Source of the DNA: Aurantiochytrium sp. KH105
Lineage: Eukaryota > Sar > Bigyra > Thraustochytrida > Thraustochytriidae
Assembly (NCBI GenBank): GCA_003116975.1
Contig: BGKB01000017.1
Span: forward strand, 806,001 to 870,000
Direction of reading: 5' to 3'
DNA length: 64,000 nucleotides
Made by a program: the position numbers and the translations under genes. This document shows positions 9,559-17,800 of this stretch, in pieces. Numbering within the stretch: position 1 is the stretch's first letter; every line of letters begins with the position of its first letter. Under the pieces are notes generated by a model that was not told where the DNA came from, ran no database searches, and saw only the letters and a list, made by a program, of their open reading frames with translations.

Positions 9559-10936
9559 TGATGTGTCTTCATTCTTTTGATGCTTTTGCTTTTTCTATTT
9601 TTCATTTCTGACCATACTCCCTCCACGTGATGCCAACTATACAGACAGACTCTTGGCACCATTCGTTGTTTTCGCGCGCCGCCAATCATCCTTTATCTCG
9701 GCGTGTCCCGTTATCGATCCATCTGAGTCCAGTTCCTGCTCCTGCAGGCCTTTCGTAAAACCAACCGTGACGAACGATGATGCACATTGCCCGCTCGCTG
9801 CTGCTGCTGCTGCTGCTGGTGGTGGCTGCAAGCTCTTTCTTACTCACAGTCCCCAACAGCTAGCACTGCAAACAAGGCAGGCCAGGTATAGACACAACGA
9901 GCAGCCATGAGGAAAGAGAATTTCGTTGCAGCTGCGTCCAGCTCGCTCATCGCGTGTACTGGCTGTGCTGGTCAGTCAAACTAGAAGCAAGGCGAGCATT
10001 GAGCAGGCTCGCTCCACAAAACTGACTTTGATGGCCAACGATTATCGTCGTCATCCTGCAGTTGATAAAAATCGTTCAACAAGGCGCCTCGTGCGCGCAG
10101 CCACCAACCAGCCATCCTGCAGCTGACTGTACAGAATGATGCAGGCTCTCGCTCGTGTCGAGCGCGGAGACTGGCCGCGACCGTCCACAGTCCTCCACAA
10201 GTTCACCGCAAAGGCCGGCCTCGTCCTACTACCTTATCCATCTCCCGCGCTCTCCACCGCAGCCCCGCATCTAGCACCCCCTTTTTCTTCGGCGCCGCAA
10301 GTCGCACAAACGCCGTTGCAAGTGCGCTATCACGTGGCCACAAGTCACGTCCCGCCGCCGCCTTCCCCACAGCTCTTCCCGCAGCCGTGGAAGCGGCCAC
10401 TCCAGGCTCCGCCCCCCGCGCGTTGGCGTTGGCAAGTGCACAATGGCGCTGCGCAAGTGGAGTATCCGTCTCTGCGCACTTGCGGGCGGAGGCGAGGGGC
10501 AAAACGGCGCACCGCGGTCCCGTTCTCGCGCGCGCTTTCGCCCTTTTTCCCCTCCCTCCCGGCGGCTGTTGCCGAGTCGCGGCCGCCACTGTTGCGCCGC
10601 CGCCGCGCAAGTCAAGTATCCGCGTTTGCCCGACTGCGCGGGCGGTTTGGCGCTGTGTGCCTGCCGCGTCGCCGCCCCTCCTTTCCTCCTCCGGTCCTGT
10701 CTCCTTTCGGTTCCTCTTCCCTCCTTTCTTTTCTTCTTTGCAAGCGCTGTCTCGCGGCGGTCTTGGACGGAAACGGGAAACCGCGGCCAGGCGGCGGCGC
10801 GGCGGGCGGCTTGCGCGCGGCTTGCGCGCGGCGGAGGAGCGGAGGCCGGCTTGCGCGAGGCGGTGCGGCTTGCGCGGCGCGGTCGCGGCGCGGTGCGTGG
10901 GCTGCGCGCGGCGGGCGGCTTGCGGGCGCGGGGAAG
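9559..10936. promoter_or_regulatory. Intergenic region and long GC-rich leader of the PP2A B56 gene
   Basis: The first part (about 9560-10130) is of moderate GC and featureless apart from a short CTG run near 9795-9825. From about 10180 to 10936 the sequence is extremely GC-rich and remains open in the frame of the B56 gene, but the translation (Pro/Ala/Arg-rich) shows no homology and looks like untranslated leader. It contains five or more copies of a GCAAGTG element (see separate entry). Confidence 0.6.
10318..10620 (+). promoter_or_regulatory. Cluster of GCAAGTG(C/G)..TAT elements upstream of the B56 gene
   Basis: Plus-strand copies are GCAAGTGCGCTATC at 10318-10331, GCAAGTGCACAATGG at 10432, GCAAGTGGAGTATCC at 10453-10467 and GCAAGTCAAGTATC at 10607-10620. 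One inverted copy, GCGCACTTGC, is at 10474-10483. The segment around 10450-10490 and that around 10605-10645 look like diverged duplicates. Related elements occur upstream of other genes in the window. Confidence 0.55.
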
Positions 10937-12592
10937 ATGATGGACGTCGAATTCCGCGACGACGAGGAGGAGGCGCTCAAACGCGCGGGAGGGACGCGGC
11001 GCGCGCACCACCGGCGGCGGTCGTCGATGACGCGGGAGTCCGCGACGCAGGAGATGGTCCAGCTGCCCATGTTGCGCGACGTCGCCGCGAATGAGCACCC
11101 GAACCTGTTCCGGCTCAAGCTGCAAATGTGCAGGGTCAGGTTCAACTTTGACACGAACAGCAACCAAATTGGCAAGGACCTCAAGCGCAACACGATACTC
11201 GAGCTCATCGAGTACGTAAACTCCGACCGCGGACAGAGAATCTTCAATGAGCCCGGCGTCATGGAAGACGTCGTGGGCATGGTCTCCGTAAACATGTTTC
11301 GCGCGCTGCCACCCCAAATGGAGGGCTTTGACCCGGAAGAGGATGAACCTGTCTTGGAGGCCTCCTGGCCGCACCTGCAGGTAGTCTACGAGTTCCTGCT
11401 CCGCTTTGTAATTTCCCGCGAGGTGGCGGCCAAAGTGGCCAAGCGCAAGCACGTGATCGATCAGACTTTTTGTCTCAAGCTTGTGCAGATCTTCGACTCC
11501 GAGGACCCGCGAGAGCGCGACTACCTGAAAACAATTCTGCACCGCGTCTACGGCAAGTTCATGTCGCATCGAGCCTTCATCCGCCGCCAACTGGGATATA
11601 CCTTTCAGCGCTTCGCGTTCGACTCTCAGCGGCACAATGGCATTAGCGAGCTCTTGGAGATCCTCGGCAGCATCATCAACGGCTTTGCGCTCCCGCTCAA
11701 AGCCGAGCACCTGCGCTTCCTTAGCACCTCTTTGATTCCATTACACAAGACTTCCAGCGTGAGCAGCTACCACAATCAGCTGTCCTACTGCATTTGCCAG
11801 TACATTGAAAAGGATCCAAACACGCTCATCCCCATCGTGAAAGGCCTTGCCAAGTATTGGCCCTGGTCTCAGGCATCGCGCCAGGTTCTCTTTTTGAACG
11901 AGCTCGAGGACGTCCTCGAACGTGCCCCGCAGGATCTCATTCCGCAGGCGCTTCCGTACGCGCTCAAGATTGTCGCAAAATCAATTGAGAGCGAGCACTT
12001 TCAGGTCGTAGAGCGCACTTTGTATCTATGGAACAACGAGCACATTTCCGTGCATTTTTTCGGTCGAAAGAACGCCGGAATCGTCTACCCGGTCCTGCAT
12101 AAAATTCTGCAGGAGAAGATGAAGCATTGGAATGCAACAGTCAAGAACCTGTCGGATGAGGTCACTCGTCTTTGCAAGTCTCGTTCGAGTCCCGAGCTAT
12201 GGGCAAGACTCGAGGAACATACCAAGAACAGCGAGGAAATCGAGGAGAAGCGCCGTCGCCAGCGCGAGGCAAACTGGCAGGCGATTAAGTCTAGAAATCT
12301 TGCAGCCGTCGATGGAAATGTTCCCGTCATGTTTATGCAGGCCTATACGATTCAGCCCTCGTCCACGTCTTTGGGTACAGGCGCGCCGGGGGCGGCCAGT
12401 GCCACGGCCTCTTCGTCTCCTACGAAAGGGTCAGGGGGGGCGCCAAAGGCAGACAGTAAACCAGCCACGTCGATCGCGCCACCGCCGTCGCCTCCGGGAT
12501 CAGCGCCACCGTCGCCGATTCCCATGGGCGAGTCGAACCATAACATCGTGGACAAGGCGCTAAGCCGAGACCCGCTCAAGCTCGATTCTTGA
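10937..12592 (+). CDS. PPP2R5: PP2A regulatory subunit B', B56 family
   Basis: The B56 subunits direct protein phosphatase 2A to its substrates. From the ATG at 10937 (preferred because it follows the GC-rich leader; a second ATG follows at 10940) the protein has 551 residues. The N-terminal 40 residues are basic and Ser/Arg-rich. The B56 HEAT-like core runs from about residue 45 to 420 and contains hallmark blocks: FDPEEDEPVLEASWPHLQ, FDSEDPRERDYLKTILHRVY, NGISELLEILGSIINGFALP, KGLAKYWPWS, VLFLNELEDVLE and HFQVVERTLYLWNNE. The tail of about 100 residues is Ser/Pro/Ala-rich and probably disordered. Length fits the family (450-600). The open frame continues upstream without a stop, but that part does not resemble protein. 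Confidence 0.95.
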   Translation: MMDVEFRDDEEEALKRAGGTRRAHHRRRSSMTRESATQEMVQLPMLRDVAANEHPNLFRLKLQMCRVRFNFDTNSNQIGKDLKRNTILELIEYVNSDRGQRIFNEPGVMEDVVGMVSVNMFRALPPQMEGFDPEEDEPVLEASWPHLQVVYEFLLRFVISREVAAKVAKRKHVIDQTFCLKLVQIFDSEDPRERDYLKTILHRVYGKFMSHRAFIRRQLGYTFQRFAFDSQRHNGISELLEILGSIINGFALPLKAEHLRFLSTSLIPLHKTSSVSSYHNQLSYCICQYIEKDPNTLIPIVKGLAKYWPWSQASRQVLFLNELEDVLERAPQDLIPQALPYALKIVAKSIESEHFQVVERTLYLWNNEHISVHFFGRKNAGIVYPVLHKILQEKMKHWNATVKNLSDEVTRLCKSRSSPELWARLEEHTKNSEEIEEKRRRQREANWQAIKSRNLAAVDGNVPVMFMQAYTIQPSSTSLGTGAPGAASATASSSPTKGSGGAPKADSKPATSIAPPPSPPGSAPPSPIPMGESNHNIVDKALSRDPLKLDS

Positions 12593-13046
12593 AGATGTGA
12601 CTACATTTTGTAATGAACAAAGTGAGTGATGAAAGCGCGAGCTCAAACGCAGTGAATGTTGTGATGTTTTTGTTCAACGTCAAGGGGGTCAAAAAGTGAT
12701 GGAGGACAGCGCTTGATTTTTCAAAATGAGCTTACGTGCTTGAGCACGATCAAACAACTTTTAGGAAACGATAATTATGATGATGATGATAATGATGATG
12801 AGAACAGAGATGCGAACGGCACTCCTTCTCTTCTATGGGAGATGGCGACTCTGCGGGTTTGCCAAGAAGAGTATGTGTAGCCTGGCGAACCTTGTAGACG
12901 CGCAAGTCAAGTCAACTCAACTCAACTCCCGCACCAAAGCAGCTCAACACCACAAGCTCTTACTTGAACCGTAGTGAGCCCGTCACTTGGCGCGCGAAAC
13001 CCTTGCACAAGCAGAGCATCAATTTCTAGGCCTAACTAATTACGAG
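12593..13046. other. Convergent intergenic region
   Basis: This 450-base region lies between the ends of the B56 gene (+) and the small phosphatase (-). It contains a GATGAT/AATGATG run near 12775-12800 and a CAAGT/CAACT pentamer tract at about 12902-12929. I see nothing coding; it presumably holds two 3' untranslated regions. Confidence 0.5.
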
Positions 13047-13811
13047 CTAGCATGCAAAACTGGTGACCTCATCAAACCTTGACTTTTTGTACAGTCCAAG
13101 GTCAATGCTCTGTGAGCCAAAGAGCTTGGTTTCGAGCTCGAGAAGCTGCGCCATAAAGGTGCTGTTGGGAGACACCATCGACCGTTTCGCCTTCGCAAGC
13201 GTCATGGCGTCTTTTAGGCGCATACCGTCATACATGAGGTGTGCCAGTACAATGGTCGAAGATCTGCTCATTCCCATGGTACAATGCACGAGGACTTTGG
13301 CGTCCTCTTTGCGCGCCGACTCGATAAACAGATGTGCGGGTTCGAGATAGTTGGCAATATCAGCATCCGGCGAGTCTTCTACGGCCACCCGGAGGTACTT
13401 TACGCCTCTTGCTTCAAAGTGGTTGGGTTCCTCCACCGTGCAGTTGACAATGTGTCGAATTCCCATGTCTGCCAATGCGTCTCCGTCTTGGCTGACGGTT
13501 TTTGCTCCCAAATACAGATATTCCATAATCTCAGAAATATCCATGTGCACAGAGAGGGAGTCGAGTCTTGACAGCTGAGGTCTACCTTTACGTAGCGTTG
13601 TTGCAGCGTTGTCCGCAGATACCGCGCCCGGCGTTCCTGGCGCTGGTGTTGTTAATGATGACGATGCTGATGCTGATGCTGATGTTGATGTTGAAGGTGT
13701 CTGTCGTTGCGGGTCTCGTGCACTACGCTTGACCTTGGTTTCTTCATTTCGACTACGATCCTCCGCATCACCCATGCTATGACTGCTATCGAGGCGGTTT
13801 CGACCTTGCAT
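13047..13811 (-). CDS. Small dual-specificity protein phosphatase
   Basis: A 254-residue protein with a disordered Ser/Thr-rich N-terminus (about 1-85) and a compact DSPc domain (about 90-235). The domain shows the entry block ISEIMEYLYLGAK, the substrate region around IVNCTVEEPNHF, general-acid candidate Asp146 (VAVEDSPDADI) and the signature VHCTMGMSRSSTIV with catalytic Cys177 and Arg183. The block following it (LMYDGMRLKDAMTLAKAKRSMVSPN) matches the usual helix and recognition region of MAP-kinase-phosphatase-like and atypical DSPs. There is no rhodanese/CH2 domain, so an atypical DSP is likelier than a classical MKP. A TATAAAG on its strand at 14088-14094 lies about 280 bases upstream. 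Substrate unknown. Confidence 0.92.
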   Translation of the reverse strand: MQGRNRLDSSHSMGDAEDRSRNEETKVKRSARDPQRQTPSTSTSASASASSSLTTPAPGTPGAVSADNAATTLRKGRPQLSRLDSLSVHMDISEIMEYLYLGAKTVSQDGDALADMGIRHIVNCTVEEPNHFEARGVKYLRVAVEDSPDADIANYLEPAHLFIESARKEDAKVLVHCTMGMSRSSTIVLAHLMYDGMRLKDAMTLAKAKRSMVSPNSTFMAQLLELETKLFGSQSIDLGLYKKSRFDEVTSFAC

Positions 13812-14087
13812 TTGGCTTTGGACGTGGCCCTGGCGCTGCTCTGATGCCGCTGTCGTCGTGTCAATTTCGCGTGAGGTTTCTTATGTCCCACGTTGACGAG
13901 ATACCTCGAAGTTGAGAAACCCAGAACGCTGGAAGCTGATGCCTCAAGCGGGTGTATGGTGTCGGGATATGGTCACAGTTCCTGCCACGCCGCTCGCGCG
14001 CAGACTTCGCGGACCGGCAGCGGCGTCAAGGCCGTTCACGATATCAACTTGGAATCTCGCCCGGCAAACCGACCGCCAGGGCGCTTT

Positions 14088-14094
14088 CTTTATA
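14088..14094 (-). promoter_or_regulatory. Candidate TATA box of the small phosphatase gene
   Basis: The minus strand reads TATAAAG about 280 bases upstream of the start codon, downstream (in the sense of transcription) of two GCAAGTG elements. This is position and sequence only. Confidence 0.3.
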
Positions 14095-14289
14095 ATCTCG
14101 TGGCGGCGGCGTCGGCGGAGGCGTGGCTGCGCGCCCCGGCAGTGCTGGTCTCCCGCTCGAGGCGGGCCGCGAGAGGGCTCCACGGCGCCCTCCCCAGCGG
14201 GCGCGCGTCTTCCCCAGCGTGCGCGGCAACGGTTCTGGCGTCACCTCGCTCACGCTCTCGTCCTTCCTCGCGGCGAGGGTGAGGCGATT

Positions 14290-14327
14290 GCAAGTGCGTT
14301 ATCGGCGGGTCGCAAGTGGGTTATGCC
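14290..14327 (+). promoter_or_regulatory. Pair of GCAAGTG..TTAT elements
   Basis: GCAAGTGCGTTATC at 14290-14303 and GCAAGTGGGTTATGCC at 14312-14327, 22 bases apart and in the same orientation. They sit about 200 bases beyond the candidate TATA box of the small phosphatase, in the opposite orientation to that gene. Confidence 0.5.
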
Positions 14328-14857
14328 ACGGCCGGTAGTAGAGAACACCGCCGCGCAACTAAAGAATGGCCTGCGCCCGTGGGGGTAAAGAGACCCAAAG
14401 CAGGATAGACCGCTTTGGCAGAATCGGGACCTCGACCGAAGAAGAAGATGCGAGATGTGGGTTTCCGCGTCGGCAGGGTGGCTGGCGTCCGGCCACGGCC
14501 GCTGGCGCTGCTGAGCGATGAAGCGGGATAAGTCGCGATCAACGTCGGGGAAGCTTGACGCGGAGGGGGAGGCCAAACTAAAACCAGAAGATGCTGCCGG
14601 CGATGTATCCAAAAAAAGAGAAGATGCTGCCTGCCTGCAATGCCTGGATAGAAATCCAAGAAAGAGGCGACGTTGGCCGCTCTGCGTTGGTGGTGGCCAC
14701 AGCTAACTGGCACCACACATCTGGTTGCCGCTACTGCTACTGCTGCTGTTGATGGTGGAAGATCATGAGGTCCCCCCTCCAGAGCAACAAAAAGGAGAAC
14801 AATAACGACAAAAACAAATATTTTGGGGTCTACGACAATCGGTCTACGAGCGGCAAC

Positions 14858-17800
14858 TTAGACGTCGATAGAGTTGGAGCGGAAACGCGCCGCAGGAGGG
14901 CCACCCGAAGCGCCAAAGGCCGGGTTGCCGGACTCGCGGCGGTGAACATTCGAGGCGACTGCGAAGCGCGACTGCCAAGCATCAATACGAGCCTCCGCGG
15001 TGCGCTGGCCCTTTTCGTTGGCGCAGCACCGATTGCAAGGAGCGCACCACATGTCCTCGTGGTCGATAAGCTCGTTGTCATCCTGGTTGTCGAGGTCCGT
15101 AAAAGGTCCCACAACGCCAGCAAGCTCAGGCGGGGCCGAGGGATCGACAGCACCTCGAGACGGGCGTTGCGCCGTGCGCCTCAGCGTCGTGAAGTGCGTG
15201 AGAATGAAGCGGTCCAGGCGGAGCATGCGATGCGGTTTGACGTCAGAGCGCAGTCCCTTGTACGCATCGTAGTAGCGATCCGCCAGCACCGCATGCGCGA
15301 TGACTGTAATGATGTAAAAGCACGTAAGCTCAAGCGCGACACCAACAAAGAGGAGCACCGAGGTCGGTTGAAGAATGCCCACGGCATTGAAGCAGAAGGC
15401 GTCGAGGTCAGGCTCTTCCACGAGAACCTCGAGGGCGCCAACGATCTGGGAGCAGACATCGTTCGTGATAAAGTCCGTGATAAATTGCGTCACGATGCTG
15501 ATCTCCATGATGGTAAGAACCATTGCAACCAAAAAGATCTCCAGACCTGACCAGTACGAGGCAATCTTGGTCCAGAAGAACAGAGATTTGCCGGTGTTCA
15601 GGTTGACCGGAACCAAAAAGAGAACGGTCATCATAATGAAGAGGACGATCGGTCCAATGTAAGTCGCGATGGCGTAGAGAATCTTGAAGAACGTCAGGGA
15701 CACGACTTCGAATCCGTTCGTCGTCGGCGATTCCGCCAGAGCAGCACCCATCTCAATAACCGAGTACGTTTTGCGGTTCAGCATCTGGCCGTTCAGCCTT
15801 GGTGAGTCCGTGGAGACGACCTCAAGCAAAAGACCGAGCAAGCCGCGCAGCTCAAAGGTAATGAGAGGAAGCCAGATACCAATGACAATGAACAAAAAGG
15901 CAATTCCAACCACACCCACCATGATTTTTGCCTTGATCGGATCCACAACACGGGTAAAGCCCGACTTGGATGACCCAGAGAACTCATGCTTCCAGATCGG
16001 GTACTTGACAGTGGCACGACGCGGCAGCCTCTTGGCGATCTCGTGATTTCCATTGGCACGATCCTCACTGCGCTGGTTCGACTCCTCGACCCGGTCGTGA
16101 TAGAACATGACAATATGGTTGACAATGAGCGAAAGCGCAGCGACAAAGCAGAGCAGAACCAAGCCGCTCTCTGGCGTCACGTTGACGTCAGTGATGAACA
16201 CTTCGTCGTCAATAAAGGCCACATTTGCGTAGAAGGCACCAACAACGTACGACCGCAGCGCGGCCAGCGTAATGACAATCACGAAAACATCGAGGAACGA
16301 CCACTTGCCCAGCATGTCCAGCACCTCGAGGATGAAGCGACGGCGCTTGGCGGAAACGATGGTCGTCGGCGCAAACCACAGAAACATGAGGATAAGGTTC
16401 TTGATAATGGGCCACATGCAGGAGGCAACGGCAATGAGAACAGCCAGAGGCCAGGCACCCGAGTTCCACGTGTCGTTGATGGTCGAAAACAGCGTGAACG
16501 GTACCAGCGCAATCGTCTGCGTCGTGGCGCCAAACAGAGTCACGCTGACGATAATGTTGGCAGCATCCGAGAAGCCAATGGCAACCACCAGACCAGTGAC
16601 GTTCATGAGCTGCACGAAGGGGATCAAAAAGCGGGCCACAAGCGGGGTGATGGGGTGCTGGAAGATGCTCTTGGCTCGCAGCTCCGTGAGCGCCATCTCA
16701 CCGGCGAAATACTCGTCGCGCTCAAAGGGCATGGTGCCCACAAGCTTGGCCGCAATAGCTTTCTTCTGCCGACGGCGATGCAGCGGAACGAGAAGCAGAG
16801 CGCCAATGGCAGCCACACCGCAACCACCCAGAAAGATGTATGCAAAGACGGTTGCAGCATCGTCGCGTTGGCGCTCCTCAAAGGTGGTAAGATCATCAAC
16901 CAGCTCGTAGATGGCGGCGCAGTCGTCCTCGGCCTGCGAGATGGCTCCGTCAATGAGCTGCTGCGCGCCCTTAGTGCCCACGAAGGCAGTCCAATAGTCG
17001 ACAAAGTCGGTGACGAGCTTGCTGATCTCCTCTTGGTTCTCCTCGTTGTTCACAAACGGACTGCTGTCCTCCAGGTAGGTCAGGAGCGGGAAATCGCACG
17101 TGCCGGCGCACCCACCCTGGATTTCCACTGCGGACAAGTTAAAGTTGAACGCCAACGGCTCCAGCTTCTCGACGGGGATGAGCAAACAAGGAATCTCGCT
17201 GAGGGTCGAGAAGGACCGAAAGCGCACGTCCATCAGCTTGACAAGGTCCACCTCCAGAAGAAGCTGAAGCATGATAAAGACATCAGAAACACTCAGTTTC
17301 ACGTCGAGCTCGTTGATCATCTCTGGGTAGCCCTCAAAGAGGTCATAGGCATTGATGGTGACCTTGGCCTCGATCGAAAGGGGACCCTCGATATTGATGT
17401 CAGTCTGCGTCGTGTACGGCTGCTGACCCGCGCTGACTAGCCGGCGGCGCGCGCTTTCTTCCTCGTTAGGGTAGTCGCTCGGGTCATACATGGGCTGCAA
17501 ATCCGATCCAAAGGGAATCAGCGGCCGCAAATCCCGGAAGGTCCCAAGACCTCCAAACTTGACATCGGCAAGCTCGAGGAAGATCGTGCCATAGCTGACC
17601 CCATTGTACACGAGAGGAAGAGTAAAGTTGAACGACTGGTCGCCGGTGGAGGACTCGGAGTTGAGGAAAAGAAGCTCCTCGGCTGCGCCGTTCAAGACCG
17701 TGTTGAGCGCCGCATAGTCCTCGGAGACCACGTCTTCGAACCAGAATGAAAGGAAGGAGTTCAGGCCAGGCGAGGTGTCGAAGCGGAGCACAGTATTGCC

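Larger units (their letters stand above)
13812..14857. promoter_or_regulatory. Intergenic region between the small phosphatase and PqiA-fusion copy 1
   Basis: About 1 kb. The proximal part is the likely promoter of the small phosphatase: a minus-strand TATAAAG at 14088-14094 and, further out, two GCAAGTG elements at 14290-14303 and 14312-14327. The distal part (about 14330-14857) has no convincing coding region; it carries the 13-mer AGAAGATGCTGCC twice (14586 and 14619) and merges into the 3' end of PqiA-fusion copy 1. Confidence 0.5.

Noticed and set aside
10136-10936. In-frame upstream extension of the B56 gene
   Set aside because: The frame has no stop for 267 codons, but the translation is Pro/Ala/Arg-rich without homology and the sequence carries clustered GCAAGTG elements. 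The B56 family starts close to the ATG at 10937.
15986-17440. Long plus-strand open frame opposite PqiA-fusion copy 1
   Set aside because: It is the antisense shadow of a highly codon-biased GC-rich gene. The same antisense frames recur opposite copy 3, and the translation has no domain.
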